Below the pieces are notes generated by a model. The model saw only the letters and a program-made list of their open reading frames with translations. It did no database searches and was not told where the DNA came from. From Streptomyces sp. DG1A-41 (GTDB taxonomy: Bacteria > Actinomycetota > Actinomycetes > Streptomycetales > Streptomycetaceae): a DNA stretch of 64,000 nt. This document shows, piece after piece, positions 10,556 through 19,718 of this stretch (within the stretch, counting starts at the first letter, position 1; each line of letters opens with the position of its first letter). The stretch covers positions 5,851,001-5,915,000 of the forward strand of contig NZ_CP146350.1 in NCBI RefSeq assembly GCF_037055355.1. The letters are read 5' to 3'. The position numbers were made by a program, and so were the translations under genes.

Positions 10556-12957
10556 ACAAGTACCGGAGAAGGACCGCACTCGCCGGCGTGGGCGCGCTCA
10601 CGGCCGGCCTCCTGCTGACCGCGCCCCAGCCCGCCTCCGCCGCCAACCTCATCAGGAACCCCGGTTTCGAGACCGCCGGCACCGGCGACATGCCGTACTG
10701 CTGGGAGAAGTCCGGCTGGGGCGACAACGACTTCACCTTCACCACCACGACCGACGCGCACACCGGCGGCAAGGCCATGAAGGTCGAGCTGACCCGCCGC
10801 GTCGACGGCGACCGCAAGGCTTTGATCACCGAGTCCGCCGACTGCGCGCCGGTGGTGACGCCGGGCAAGCAGTACGACCTCGGCCTCTGGTACAAGACGA
10901 CCACGCCCGACGCGTCGATCACGCTGTTCCGGCACGACACGACGGCCGGCTGGCAGTACTGGACCGACCTCAAGACGCTGGACCTGGCGGCCGACTGGAC
11001 CGAGGCCACCGTCCGCACCCCCGAGGTCCCGGCCGGCACCGACCGCATCTCCTGGGGCGTCTCCGTCTACGGCACCGGCTCCGCCACGACCGACGACTAC
11101 ACGATGGAGCAGGTCACCGACCCGGTCCCGCCGCCGGACTGCACCGGCACCGCAGAGCAGTGCGCGAACGGCAAGTGGGACGTGCTGCCCACCCGGAACC
11201 CGGTCCGCTCCATGCACTCCGTCGTCCTCCACAACGGCAAGGTGCTGCTGATCGCGGGCTCCGGCAACGACGAGTCGATGTTCGAGGCCGGCACCTTCAC
11301 CTCGGCGGTATACGACCCGGCGGACGGCTCCTACAAGGTCGTCCCCACGCCGAAGGACATGTTCTGCGCCGGCCATGTGCAGCTCCAGGACGGGCGCGTG
11401 CTGGTGATGAGCGGCAACAAGGGCTACCCGTCGGCGGACGGCCGCGTCGGCTACCAGGGCTACAAGGACTCGTACCTCTTCGACCCGGAGACCGAGACCT
11501 ACACGAAGACCAACGACATGAACGACGGCCACTGGTACCCGTCGGCCACGATCCTCGGCAACGGCGACGTCATCTCCTTCGGCGGCCTGCGCGAGGACTC
11601 CACCGGCTCGGTCACCGCCGAGCTGTTCTCCGAGGCCGAGCAGCAGTGGCAGCCGACCTGGAAGGTCAACCAGACCTGGTCCTACTGGGGCCTGTACCCG
11701 TCGATGATCCTCATGCAGGACGGCCGCCTCTTCTACTCGGGCAGCCACGTCTTCGGCAACAACATCCCCGGCACCGGCTCGGCGATCTACGACTACGGCG
11801 CCAACACCATCACCCAGGTCCCGGGCCTCCGGAAGAAGGACGAGCGCGACCAGTCGGCCAGCGTGCTGCTGCCGCCGGCGCAGGACCAGAAGGTCCTCAC
11901 CCTCGGCGGCGGCAACATCGACTCCAACCCGGAGGCGAACCGCCTGACCGACATCATCGACCTCAAGCAGCCCAGCCCCTCCTACGTGGCAGGGCCGCCG
12001 ATCCCGCAGGGCACGGTCGACCTCGGCGACGGGCCCGTCCCGCAGAGCGGTGACCAGGGCAAGATGTACGTCTCCGCCGTGCTCCTGCCCGACGGCAAGG
12101 TGCTGGAGACCGGCGGCGCGCTGCACAACCGCGCCAACCCGGTCTACGAGACGTCGGTCTTCGACCCCGAGACGGAGACCTTCGACCCGGTGGCCGTCGA
12201 CCCCGAGGCGCGCGGCTACCACTCCTCGGCGTTCCTGCTCCCGGACGGCCGCGTGATGACCACCGGCGACAACCCGGGCAACGGCTCCTGGAACCACGAC
12301 GTGTCGGTCTACAGCCCGCCCTACCTGTTCAAGGGCCCGCGCCCGCGGATCACTTCCGTCATCGACACCGAGTGGACCTACGGCGACACCCAGCGGATCA
12401 CCGTCGACCGGCCCATCGCCAAGGCCGAGTTGATCCGCCCGGCCGCCGTCACGCACTCCTCCGACCCGAACCAGCGGTTCGTGGACCTGCCGCTGTCCGT
12501 CGACGGCGACCACGTCGACCTGAACGTGACCAGCAACCCCAACCTGGCCCCGCCCGGCTGGTACATGCTCTTCGCGGTGGACGCGAACGGGGTGCCGTCG
12601 GTGGCGAAGTGGGTGCACCTCCAGGGCCCGCAGGCCCTCGAGGCGGCGGACGCGTCGGCGCACGTCCACGACTTCGCCGACGCGCCCGAGGGCAAGGTCG
12701 TGAAACCCGGCAAGAAGCGCACATCGCAGAAGGTCAGCCCGACGATCTCCGGCTGCGACCGCCACTACGGCTCGATCAACGTCTGCGTGCCGACCGACTT
12801 CCCGGCGGACGTGAAGAAGTCGACGGCAGCCCGCTGCGAGTGGCTCAAGACGAACGACTACGGCCGCCTGAAGATCAACGGCAAGGACGACCCGCTGCGC
12901 CTGGACCGCAATGGGGACGGGATCGCCTGCGGCAGGGGAGACATGAGGAGGAGCTAG
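10552..12957 (+). CDS. Secreted copper-radical oxidase (galactose/glyoxal oxidase-like)
   Basis: Last gene of the operon: a GTG start overlaps the previous stop and an AGGAG site precedes it. The 801-residue protein has a signal peptide (cleavage near ASA, residue 28), a carbohydrate-binding-like N-terminal module, a kelch propeller and a C-terminal DUF1929-like domain. All five copper-site residues of galactose oxidase have counterparts: Cys272 and Tyr329 for the thioether cofactor, Tyr556 and His557 in RGYHSS, and His635 in VTHSSD. An extra C-terminal segment ends in an excalibur-like loop (LDRNGDGIAC, residues 784-793) that may bind calcium. Known relatives (GlxA) oxidise an envelope glycan or aldehyde and are encoded next to the synthase CslA. 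By analogy this enzyme may act on the product of its own operon. Confidence 0.88.
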   Translation: MNKYRRRTALAGVGALTAGLLLTAPQPASAANLIRNPGFETAGTGDMPYCWEKSGWGDNDFTFTTTTDAHTGGKAMKVELTRRVDGDRKALITESADCAPVVTPGKQYDLGLWYKTTTPDASITLFRHDTTAGWQYWTDLKTLDLAADWTEATVRTPEVPAGTDRISWGVSVYGTGSATTDDYTMEQVTDPVPPPDCTGTAEQCANGKWDVLPTRNPVRSMHSVVLHNGKVLLIAGSGNDESMFEAGTFTSAVYDPADGSYKVVPTPKDMFCAGHVQLQDGRVLVMSGNKGYPSADGRVGYQGYKDSYLFDPETETYTKTNDMNDGHWYPSATILGNGDVISFGGLREDSTGSVTAELFSEAEQQWQPTWKVNQTWSYWGLYPSMILMQDGRLFYSGSHVFGNNIPGTGSAIYDYGANTITQVPGLRKKDERDQSASVLLPPAQDQKVLTLGGGNIDSNPEANRLTDIIDLKQPSPSYVAGPPIPQGTVDLGDGPVPQSGDQGKMYVSAVLLPDGKVLETGGALHNRANPVYETSVFDPETETFDPVAVDPEARGYHSSAFLLPDGRVMTTGDNPGNGSWNHDVSVYSPPYLFKGPRPRITSVIDTEWTYGDTQRITVDRPIAKAELIRPAAVTHSSDPNQRFVDLPLSVDGDHVDLNVTSNPNLAPPGWYMLFAVDANGVPSVAKWVHLQGPQALEAADASAHVHDFADAPEGKVVKPGKKRTSQKVSPTISGCDRHYGSINVCVPTDFPADVKKSTAARCEWLKTNDYGRLKINGKDDPLRLDRNGDGIACGRGDMRRS

Positions 12958-13679
12958 CTTCCGAACTCGGTGAGGGCGCGTTCCACGATGGCTTCCAGCT
13001 TCTCGTGGTGCGCGCCCTTCCAGTACGCCCGGCCGCACGCCGTGCACTGCGCGAACACGTCGTACGTGGCGTGCGTGCCGTGCTTGAGCTGGTCCGCGAC
13101 CTCGTCCTTGGTGGCCTTGCGCAGCAGCCCGTTGCAGGCCGTGCACCGTGTCCAGGGCCGCAGTTCGGGCTCGAAGCGGTCCAGGACGTCGCGCAGCTGC
13201 TCCTCCGGCCGGGTGCTGTAGACGAACGCCCCCGCCCACAACTCGCGCCGCCGCAGCAGCCCCCGGTCGCGGCTCAGCATCACCCGCTGCTCGGCCGCCG
13301 AACGCGCCGCGAGGGCGGGGTCGCCGATGTCGGTCGACTCGTAGGCCGTGTCGACACCGAGCAGCCGCAGCCGGCGGGCCAGCGTGCCGAGGTGTACGTC
13401 GAGGAGGAAGCGCAGGGGAGCGCCCGGCACTCGCTGGGGGCGTGCGACGGTCCGCACGGTCACCGACTCGCCGGCCGCCGGGACGTGCGAGACGGACACC
13501 TCGCGGCCGTCCACGACCAGGGCGCCCACCTCGGTCAGCGGCACGCCCAGCGACTCCACGACATGGCCCAGGCTGGAGACACCGTCCGTGGTGGCCCGCA
13601 GGCTGCCCGCCCGCCGGGCCTGGGGGACGAACACGTACAGCTCGGGGGCGAACTCGACGCGGATCTCGGGACCGTTCAC
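12954..13679 (-). CDS. Mut7-C RNase domain protein with ubiquitin-like N-terminus
   Basis: This 241-residue protein begins with a beta-rich ubiquitin/MoaD-like domain (about residues 1-85) and continues with the Mut7-C domain: FLLDVHLGTLARRLRLLG, then LSRDRGLL typical of PIN-like nucleases, then a zinc ribbon with two CxxC pairs (CTAC and CTAC). The arrangement is the known Ub-Mut7-C fusion of bacteria. A role as an RNase is predicted from the fold, with no known substrate. Its stop overlaps the end of the convergent oxidase gene by four bases. Confidence 0.85.
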   Translation of the reverse strand: MNGPEIRVEFAPELYVFVPQARRAGSLRATTDGVSSLGHVVESLGVPLTEVGALVVDGREVSVSHVPAAGESVTVRTVARPQRVPGAPLRFLLDVHLGTLARRLRLLGVDTAYESTDIGDPALAARSAAEQRVMLSRDRGLLRRRELWAGAFVYSTRPEEQLRDVLDRFEPELRPWTRCTACNGLLRKATKDEVADQLKHGTHATYDVFAQCTACGRAYWKGAHHEKLEAIVERALTEFGS

Positions 13680-13712
13680 CCGGTCAGGATGTCACGGCGG
13701 CGGGCCGCGGCC

Positions 13713-14348
13713 TCAGGGTTTTCCGGTCGGCAGGCCGTGCTCCAGGACGTCCAGGGCACGGTCGACGAGATCCCGGATGTCGTCCCGGTGGCCGGTCTCG
13801 GCCCAGTAGTGGGAGACCTCCAGCAGGCCGCCCATCACCGACATGGCGAAGACCCGCAGCTCCAGACTGTCGGGGTCGAGCCCGGAGCGCTCGGCGAGGC
13901 CCGTGCGGAGCAGCCGGCCGGTCGCCGCCATGCTCTCCATCATGCGGGCGCGGACGGCGGGCACCTCGACCCCGAGCCGGGTCCGCAGCCGGGTCACCTC
14001 GGGGTCCTCGGCGAGGCTCAGGTCGAGGGCCGTGCGCATCACATGCCGCATGACATCGGCCCACGACTCGTCCTCCGGCCGGGCCCGCAGCTCCGCCAGC
14101 ATCACCGGGTCCCACTCGTCGGTGATGACGATGTCCTCCTTGGTCGGGAAGTACCGGAAGACGGTCGACGGCGACACCTCGGCCCGGTCGGCGATCTGCT
14201 CGATCGTCGTGGCGTCGTAACCCTGCTCCTCGATCAGCGCGTAGGTCGCGGCGCGGATCGCCTGGCGGGTCTTGATCTTCTTCCGCTCCCGGAGCCCCAG
14301 TGAGGGCCGGTCGGCGGGGGTGGTGCGTGGGGCCGTCATGAAGGTCAT
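13713..14348 (-). CDS. TetR-family transcriptional regulator
   Basis: The 211-residue protein has an N-terminal HTH (TTIEQIADRAEVSPSTVFRYF) that is textbook TetR, followed by an all-helical ligand domain. Its ATG overlaps the stop of the upstream MFS gene (ATGA), so regulator and pump are one operon. A second ATG at 14339 would shorten it by three residues. It very likely represses its own operon through the palindrome at 15901-15913 and is released by a pump substrate. The ligand is unknown. Confidence 0.9.
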   Translation of the reverse strand: MTFMTAPRTTPADRPSLGLRERKKIKTRQAIRAATYALIEEQGYDATTIEQIADRAEVSPSTVFRYFPTKEDIVITDEWDPVMLAELRARPEDESWADVMRHVMRTALDLSLAEDPEVTRLRTRLGVEVPAVRARMMESMAATGRLLRTGLAERSGLDPDSLELRVFAMSVMGGLLEVSHYWAETGHRDDIRDLVDRALDVLEHGLPTGKP

Positions 14349-15895
14349 TGTCGGGCATCGGCCTCCGGCTCGGCCACGGCCGGGGTGCCGCCCTCGCCGT
14401 CCGGGGCGGTCCGGGTGCCGGGCAGGAACGCCCCGGCGAGCAGCGCGGCGACCAGGGCGGCGACGCCGCACACCAGGAGGACGACGCCCATGCCGTGGAC
14501 GTACGCGCTGTTCGCGGAGGCGGCCAGGCCCGGCGTGCCGGTGCGCTCGGCGACGAGGTGCGCGGCGACCACGGACTCCCCGGCCGTGTCGGCGGCCCGG
14601 GCGGGCAGTCCGGTGACGTCGAGCCGGTCCCGGTAGACGCCCGCGAGCAGGCTGCCGAGCAGGGCGATGCCGATCGCACTGCCCACCTGGCGCAAAGTCA
14701 TCAGGAGCCCCGAGCCGCTGCCGGCCCGGTCGGCGGGCAGCGCCGCCAGCGCCCCGTCCATCGCCGGGACCACCGCGAAGCCGAAGCCGATGCCGGTGAC
14801 GGTCAGCCACAGCGCGGTGAAGCCGTAGCCGGAGTCGGCCGTCGTACGGCTGCCGAGGAACGCGGCGAACGCCAGCACCACCAGGCCGCAGCTGACCGCC
14901 GCGCGGGGACCGAACCGGGCGACGACCGGCTGGGCACCGCGCGCGGCGACCATCAGCCCGCCCATCATGGGCAGCAGCCGCAGCCCGGTGCCGAGGGCGT
15001 CGTGGCCGAGGACGGCCTGGAGGTAGGGCGGCAGCAGGAACAGCAGGCCCGCCAGGACGAAGGTGACCAGGGTCGCCGTGAGCCCGTTCACGAGGAAGCC
15101 GCGGTGGCCGAGCAGCTCCATGTCGAGCATGGGCCGCGCCGCCCGGCGCTCGCGCAGCACGAGCCCGGCCAGCAGCACCACGGCACCGGCGAGGAACCCG
15201 GCCACCACAGGGTCGCCCCAGCCGCGCGTGGGCGCCTCGATGATGGCGTAGACGAGGGCGCCGAGGCCGGCCGCGATGAGCGCCGTCGCCACGGTGTCGA
15301 CCCTGGGGGAGGCCGGGTCGCGCGTCTCGGGGAGCAGGAAGAGGCAGGCCGTGATGCCGATGGCGACCATCGGGACGTTGACCAGGAAGACCGAGCCCCA
15401 CCAGAAGTGGTCGAGCAGCCAGCCGCCGAGGACCGGGCCGAGCGGCATGCCGAGCGCGGAGGCGGCCGACATGACGCCGATGGCCTTGCTGCGCTCGCCG
15501 GGCCCGAACAGCGAGGGCAGCACGGACAGGACGAGCGGCATGACCAGCGCGCTTCCGACACCCATCACGGCACGGGCGGCGACGACCCAGGTCACGTCCG
15601 GGGCCAGAGCGCCCGCGATCGAACCGGTGAGGAAGATCCCGAGCCCGGTGACCAGCATCAGCCGCCGCCCGAACCGGTCGCCGAGCAGCCCGGCCGGGAG
15701 CATCAGCGCGGCGAAGACGACGACGTAGGCGTCCGCCATCCACTGCTGCTCACCGGTGCTCGCGCCGAGCTCTTCGGCCATCGTCGGCAGTGCGACGTTG
15801 AGGATCGTCATGTCGAAGCCGAGCGTGAGCATGCTCGCGACCAGGGCCGTCAGGGCCCACCAGCGGCGGGGGTCGGGTGTAATGACAGTAGCCAT
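14345..15895 (-). CDS. MFS drug exporter, DHA2 (EmrB/QacA) family
   Basis: At 516 residues with about 14 predicted membrane helices, it carries the early motif MTILNVALP, the motif A-like LLGDRFGRR, and the length of DHA2 proton antiporters. These export drugs, dyes or the cell's own metabolites. It is first in a two-gene operon with the TetR regulator and has a palindrome and promoter-like sequence directly upstream. The substrate cannot be predicted. Confidence 0.9.
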   Translation of the reverse strand: MATVITPDPRRWWALTALVASMLTLGFDMTILNVALPTMAEELGASTGEQQWMADAYVVVFAALMLPAGLLGDRFGRRLMLVTGLGIFLTGSIAGALAPDVTWVVAARAVMGVGSALVMPLVLSVLPSLFGPGERSKAIGVMSAASALGMPLGPVLGGWLLDHFWWGSVFLVNVPMVAIGITACLFLLPETRDPASPRVDTVATALIAAGLGALVYAIIEAPTRGWGDPVVAGFLAGAVVLLAGLVLRERRAARPMLDMELLGHRGFLVNGLTATLVTFVLAGLLFLLPPYLQAVLGHDALGTGLRLLPMMGGLMVAARGAQPVVARFGPRAAVSCGLVVLAFAAFLGSRTTADSGYGFTALWLTVTGIGFGFAVVPAMDGALAALPADRAGSGSGLLMTLRQVGSAIGIALLGSLLAGVYRDRLDVTGLPARAADTAGESVVAAHLVAERTGTPGLAASANSAYVHGMGVVLLVCGVAALVAALLAGAFLPGTRTAPDGEGGTPAVAEPEADARQ

Positions 15896-15900
15896 GAAAT

Positions 15901-15932
15901 GAGAGTAACTATCAAAAGATTGGGACTGTCAA
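15901..15932 (-). promoter_or_regulatory. Promoter and TetR operator of the MFS/TetR operon
   Basis: Reading on the minus strand, TTGACA (15932-15927) is followed 15 bases later by TAGTTA (15911-15906), a short-spaced promoter candidate. The imperfect palindrome GATAGTTACTCTC (15913-15901) covers the -10 region and lies within 20 bases of the MFS start. Five of six base pairs of the half-sites match apart from one pair and the centre. This is the expected place for a TetR repressor site. Confidence 0.5.
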
Positions 15933-15958
15933 TTCTTGCCTGCTCCCGCGCATGCAAA

Positions 15959-15986
15959 AAGGCCACGGCTCGAAAGCCGTGGCCTT
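15959..15986 (-). terminator. Intrinsic terminator after the hemolysin III gene
   Basis: A perfect 12-bp stem (AAGGCCACGGCT at 15959-15970 against AGCCGTGGCCTT at 15975-15986) with a CGAA-type tetraloop. On the minus strand it is followed by a T run and lies 17 bases after the hemolysin III stop. It is the clearest intrinsic terminator in the window. Confidence 0.85.
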
Positions 15987-16002
15987 GGGGCGAGAGGGGG
16001 AT

Positions 16003-16716
16003 CTACCCGTGCTGGTACGCCACCAGCGAGATGCCCACGTAGTGCGCGATGAAGGCCGCCAGGGTGAAGGAGTGGAACACCTCGTGGAAGCCGAACCAGC
16101 GCGGTGACGGATTGGGGCGCTTGATCCCGTAGATCACGCCGCCCGCGCTGTAGAGCACGCCGCCGACGATGACGAGGACGAGGACGGCGATGCCGCCGGT
16201 TCGCATGAAGTCCGGCAGGTAGAAGACGGCCGCCCAGCCCATCGCGAGGTAGCACGGCGTGTAGAGCCAGCGCGGGGCGCCGACCCAGAAGACGCGGAAG
16301 AGGATGCCGGCCGCCGCCGCGGCCCAGATGCCCCACAGCAGCCACTGGCCCTTGGCGCCCGGCAGGAGCAGCATGGTCAGCGGCGTGTAGGTGCCCGCGA
16401 TGATCAGGAAGATGTTGGCGTGATCAAGCCGGCGCAGGACGCCGTCCATGCGCGGACTCCAGTCGCCCCGGTGATACAGCGCACTCACACCGAACAGCAG
16501 GCACGCCGTCAGCGCGAAGATCCCGCAGGCGATGCGCCCTCTGGTCGAGTCGGCGAGGGCGGTCAGCGCCAGGCCCGCGACGAGGACGGCCGGGAACATG
16601 CCGAGGTGAATCCAGCCGCGCAGCTTCGGCTTCACCGGGTGCGGCAGCGAGAGCGCCGTCGGACCACGGCCGTCGGCCGGCGTGTCCGAAGGCGCGTCGG
16701 GGGCGAACGCAGTCAT
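16003..16716 (-). CDS. Hemolysin III / PAQR-family membrane protein
   Basis: The 237-residue protein has seven predicted membrane helices and the family's conserved residues: SALYHRGDW, RLDHANIFL and a C-terminal HEVFHSFTLAAFIAHY holding the putative zinc histidines. Despite the name, bacterial members are mostly uncharacterised hydrolase-like membrane proteins of the CREST superfamily. The ATG at 16716 is chosen because longer versions upstream would run through the operator-like palindrome. A single-gene unit: terminator behind, palindrome in front. Confidence 0.88.
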   Translation of the reverse strand: MTAFAPDAPSDTPADGRGPTALSLPHPVKPKLRGWIHLGMFPAVLVAGLALTALADSTRGRIACGIFALTACLLFGVSALYHRGDWSPRMDGVLRRLDHANIFLIIAGTYTPLTMLLLPGAKGQWLLWGIWAAAAAGILFRVFWVGAPRWLYTPCYLAMGWAAVFYLPDFMRTGGIAVLVLVIVGGVLYSAGGVIYGIKRPNPSPRWFGFHEVFHSFTLAAFIAHYVGISLVAYQHG

Positions 16717-16730
16717 GGCCAAATGGTAGC

Positions 16731-16742
16731 TACGGAACCGTA
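16731..16742. promoter_or_regulatory. Palindromic operator candidate TACGGAACCGTA
   Basis: Five-base half-sites TACGG and CCGTA surround AA, 15 bases upstream of the hemolysin III start. The size and position fit a TetR-type repressor site that would control this membrane gene. The cognate regulator is not identifiable here. Confidence 0.45.
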
Positions 16743-17041
16743 ACTGACCCATCGGTCCGGTCGATCGGCCGATGAAGAGTGGCCATCCTCTCATCGTGGC
16801 CGAAGGATGGTTACGCAAACGGACGGTCAGGTGAACGCAACGTGCATGTAAAGGGGCGCGAGAAACCGTGGCAATCCTCACGTTGCTCACCTGTGCGCTC
16901 CTCTGGACAGATGGGCGCGCGCATCGGATGATCAAATGAGTGCGGTCGGCACCGGATGAGCGCCAAGCCTCACCGTGAAGCATCCGGGTCGCAGCCCCCA
17001 CGGGGCCTCCACATCAAAAAATCCCTCATTTAGGAGCAATC
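16743..17041 (+). promoter_or_regulatory. Upstream region of pckG with a bulged inverted repeat
   Basis: About 300 bases without a gene. GGTGAACGCAACGTG (16830-16844) can pair with CACGTTGCTCACC (16879-16891) with a two-base bulge, and CCATCCT (16783-16789) with AGGATGG (16804-16810). The ribosome site TAGGAG lies just before the GTG of pckG. I see no convincing -10/-35 pair. Confidence 0.3.
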
Positions 17042-18871
17042 GTGGCGCGCGACATCGCGGCTCCCACCGTTCCCACCACCCATCAGGGCCTGATCTCGTG
17101 GGTCAGCGAGATCGCCGAGCTGACCCAGCCGGACAACGTGGTCTGGTGTGACGGATCCGAGGCCGAGTACGAGCAACTGTGCGAGGAGCTCGTCCAGAAG
17201 GGCACCTTCCGGAAACTCGACCCGATCAAGCGCCCCCACTCCTACTACGCGGCCTCCGACCCCACCGACGTCGCCCGCGTGGAGGACCGGACGTTCATCT
17301 GCTCCGAGAAGGAGGAGGACGCGGGCCCGACCAACCACTGGAAGGCCCCCGCCGATATGCGGGAGATCTTCCAGGGCTCCGGGGGTCAGGGCGGCCTGTT
17401 CCGCGGCTCGATGCGCGGCCGGACCATGTACGTCGTGCCCTTCTGCATGGGCCCGCTCGGCTCGCCGCTGTCCGCGCTCGGTGTCGAGATCACCGACTCG
17501 GCGTACGTCGCCGTCTCCATGCGCACGATGACCCGCATGGGCCAGGCGGTCCTGGACGAGCTCGGCTCCGACGGCTTCTTCGTCAAGGCCGTGCACACCC
17601 TGGGCGCCCCGCTGGAGCCCGGCCAGGAGGACGTCCCCTGGCCCTGCAACACGACCAAGTACATCTCGCACTTCCCCGAGGACCGCGAGATCTGGTCCTA
17701 CGGCTCCGGCTACGGCGGCAACGCCCTGCTCGGCAAGAAGTGCTACGCCCTGCGCATCGCCTCCGTGATGGCGCGTGACGAGGGCTGGCTGGCCGAGCAC
17801 ATGCTGGTGCTGAAGCTCACCCCGCCGCGCGGCGAGGCCAAGTACGTGGCGGCGGCCTTCCCGAGCGCCTGCGGCAAGACCAACCTCGCCATGCTGGAGC
17901 CGACCATCCCCGGCTGGACGGTCGAGACCATCGGCGACGACATCGCCTGGATGCGCTTCGGCGAGGACGGCCGGCTGTACGCCATCAACCCCGAGGCGGG
18001 CTTCTTCGGTGTCGCGCCCGGCACCGGCGAGCACACCAACGCCAACGCGATGAAGACGCTGTGGGGCAACGCGGTCTTCACCAACGTGGCGCTGACGGAC
18101 GACGGCGACGTCTGGTGGGAGGGCATGACTGAGGAGCCGCCCGCCCACCTCACCGACTGGAAGGGCAACGACTGGACGCCCGAGTCGCAGACGCCGGCCG
18201 CGCACCCGAACGCCCGTTTCACCGTCCCCGCCGCCCAGTGCCCGATCATCGCGCCGGAGTGGGAGGACCCCAAGGGCGTGCCGATCTCGGCGATCCTCTT
18301 CGGCGGTCGCCGTGCCACCGCCGTACCGCTGGTGACGGAGTCCTTCGACTGGAACCACGGCGTGTTCCTCGGTGCCAACGTGGCCTCCGAGAAGACCGCC
18401 GCCGCCGAGGGCAAGGTCGGCGAGCTGCGCCGCGACCCGTTCGCGATGCTGCCGTTCTGCGGCTACAACATGGGCGACTACATGGCCCACTGGATCGACG
18501 TGGCGAAGGACAAGGACCAGTCCAAGCTGCCGAAGATCTACTACGTCAACTGGTTCCGCAAGGACGACGAGGGCAAGTTCGTCTGGCCCGGCTTCGGTGA
18601 GAACTCCCGCGTCCTGAAGTGGATCGTCGGACGCCTGGAGGGCACGGCGGAGGGCGTCGAGACGCCGATCGGCATCCTGCCGACGAAGGGCGCCCTCGAC
18701 ACCGACGGCCTCGAACTGGCCGACTCGGAGCTCGACTTCCTGCTCACGGTCGACAAGGAGGTCTGGCGCGAGGAGGCCGCCCTGGTCCCCGAGCACCTCA
18801 ACACCTTCGGTGACCACACGCCCCAGGAGCTCTGGGACGAATACCGCGCGCTGGTGCAGCGCCTGGGCTGA
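17042..18871 (+). CDS. pckG: Phosphoenolpyruvate carboxykinase (GTP)
   Basis: At 609 residues it is the usual length for GTP-type PEPCK, which converts oxaloacetate and GTP to PEP, CO2 and GDP in the cytoplasm as the first step of gluconeogenesis. The P-loop is SACGKTNL with the reactive cysteine at residue 277 and Lys279. Further family segments are [19 protein letters not shown] and [16 protein letters not shown] at 17042 follows TAGGAG at good spacing. It is monocistronic, with strong hairpins behind it. Expression probably responds to carbon source, but nothing in the sequence proves this. Confidence 0.97.
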   Translation: MARDIAAPTVPTTHQGLISWVSEIAELTQPDNVVWCDGSEAEYEQLCEELVQKGTFRKLDPIKRPHSYYAASDPTDVARVEDRTFICSEKEEDAGPTNHWKAPADMREIFQGSGGQGGLFRGSMRGRTMYVVPFCMGPLGSPLSALGVEITDSAYVAVSMRTMTRMGQAVLDELGSDGFFVKAVHTLGAPLEPGQEDVPWPCNTTKYISHFPEDREIWSYGSGYGGNALLGKKCYALRIASVMARDEGWLAEHMLVLKLTPPRGEAKYVAAAFPSACGKTNLAMLEPTIPGWTVETIGDDIAWMRFGEDGRLYAINPEAGFFGVAPGTGEHTNANAMKTLWGNAVFTNVALTDDGDVWWEGMTEEPPAHLTDWKGNDWTPESQTPAAHPNARFTVPAAQCPIIAPEWEDPKGVPISAILFGGRRATAVPLVTESFDWNHGVFLGANVASEKTAAAEGKVGELRRDPFAMLPFCGYNMGDYMAHWIDVAKDKDQSKLPKIYYVNWFRKDDEGKFVWPGFGENSRVLKWIVGRLEGTAEGVETPIGILPTKGALDTDGLELADSELDFLLTVDKEVWREEAALVPEHLNTFGDHTPQELWDEYRALVQRLG

Positions 18872-18889
18872 GACAGCCCTCCACCGACG

Positions 18890-18996
18890 CCGCGGCCGGC
18901 TCCGATCGTGCCCTGACCAGCAACATCGTCACGGCCGGCCGCGGTGACAGCACAACGAGGCAGGGGTTCGCACAACGGCGTGCGAATCCCTGCCTC
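18890..18996. terminator. Two consecutive hairpins behind pckG
   Basis: CCGCGGCCGG (18890-18899) pairs with CCGGCCGCGG (18935-18944) around a 35-base loop. Directly after, a 17-bp stem with a single mismatch runs from 18957-18973 to 18980-18996 with a six-base loop. The second hairpin is very stable and is probably the effective terminator of pckG, and perhaps of the opposite gene. Confidence 0.65.
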
Positions 18997-19009
18997 CGGC
19001 GTTTCCGTC

Positions 19010-19060
19010 GCGCCCTCAAGGGGCGCGGGGAACTGCGCGACCAGCCACGCACAACCCGCA
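19010..19060. repeat. Dispersed Streptomyces-type intergenic repeat
   Basis: The stretch starts with a small hairpin (GCGCCC, TCAA, GGGCGC at 19010-19026) and continues GGGGAACTGCGCGACCAGCC. From memory, this wording recurs in many intergenic regions of Streptomyces chromosomes, like a REP element. Only one copy is in this window, so the repeat nature is established knowledge rather than seen here. Confidence 0.5.
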
Positions 19061-19184
19061 CGAACGCAGAGCCGAGAACCACAACGGCGCGCAACGGCTC
19101 AAGCCAGCGCAGTGCTGTGGCACCCGGTCCGCGCGTCGCTGCGGGTGCGCGCGGACCGGGGCCGTCGGGGGAGCCCTGCGGGGC

Positions 19185-19607
19185 TCAGCGGGACGCGAGC
19201 TCGCGCGGCTCCAGAGCCGCCGCGTGCGCGTCCATCCGCTCGGCGGCCAGGATGGCGGCCGCCGTGTCGGCGCGGGAGGCGGCGACGACCAGCGCGCGGC
19301 CCGCCAGGGCGTGCGCCCGCCGGTGCAGGGCTGTCGCACCGCGCTCGCGCCGGGTGCCGCTCATCGGCGCACGCACCGGCGTGCGCCCTCCGCGCAGCCG
19401 GCCCACCTGCTCCGCGAGCCGCTCCGCCGCGGTGTCCAGGTCACCCGAGGTCACCGTCGCACGCAGCTCGTCCGTGACGGTGAGCAGGGCGGCGAGATGA
19501 CCCGCGAGCTGGATGTCCAGCTCTTCCTCGCGAGAACGGTGGGGAAAGTCGGGGGTGGGGCCGTCCACCGTGCTGTGGACCGACTTGGTGCGGATCGGTT
19601 CGTACAT
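19185..19607 (-). CDS. Conserved hypothetical helical protein
   Basis: A 140-residue, predicted all-helical cytoplasmic protein rich in Ala, Arg and Glu. It has no signal peptide, membrane helix or catalytic motif. The ATG at 19607 has an excellent AGGAGG seven bases upstream, so the longer version starting at 19640 is rejected. Similar small proteins occur near pckG in streptomycetes as I recall. Function unknown. Confidence 0.75.
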   Translation of the reverse strand: MYEPIRTKSVHSTVDGPTPDFPHRSREEELDIQLAGHLAALLTVTDELRATVTSGDLDTAAERLAEQVGRLRGGRTPVRAPMSGTRRERGATALHRRAHALAGRALVVAASRADTAAAILAAERMDAHAAALEPRELASR

Positions 19608-19718
19608 GGGAGGGCCTCCTGAGTGCTTACAGGAAGCCATCCTAGCTTAGATTCTGTCTAAAGTTGAGTCGTTCACAATCCGGACTGGCTGCACACCTAC
19701 GGTGAGCGAGATGTCCCG

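Noticed and set aside
10489-13239. Very long open frame on the minus strand opposite the oxidase and RNase genes
   Set aside because: It lies in the mirror frame of two well-recognised genes; its translation is Val/Arg/Gly-rich with no family motif. High-GC codon bias creates such shadows.
14348-16042. 564-codon plus-strand frame opposite the MFS gene
   Set aside because: Charged low-complexity translation; the opposite strand encodes a clear 14-helix transporter.
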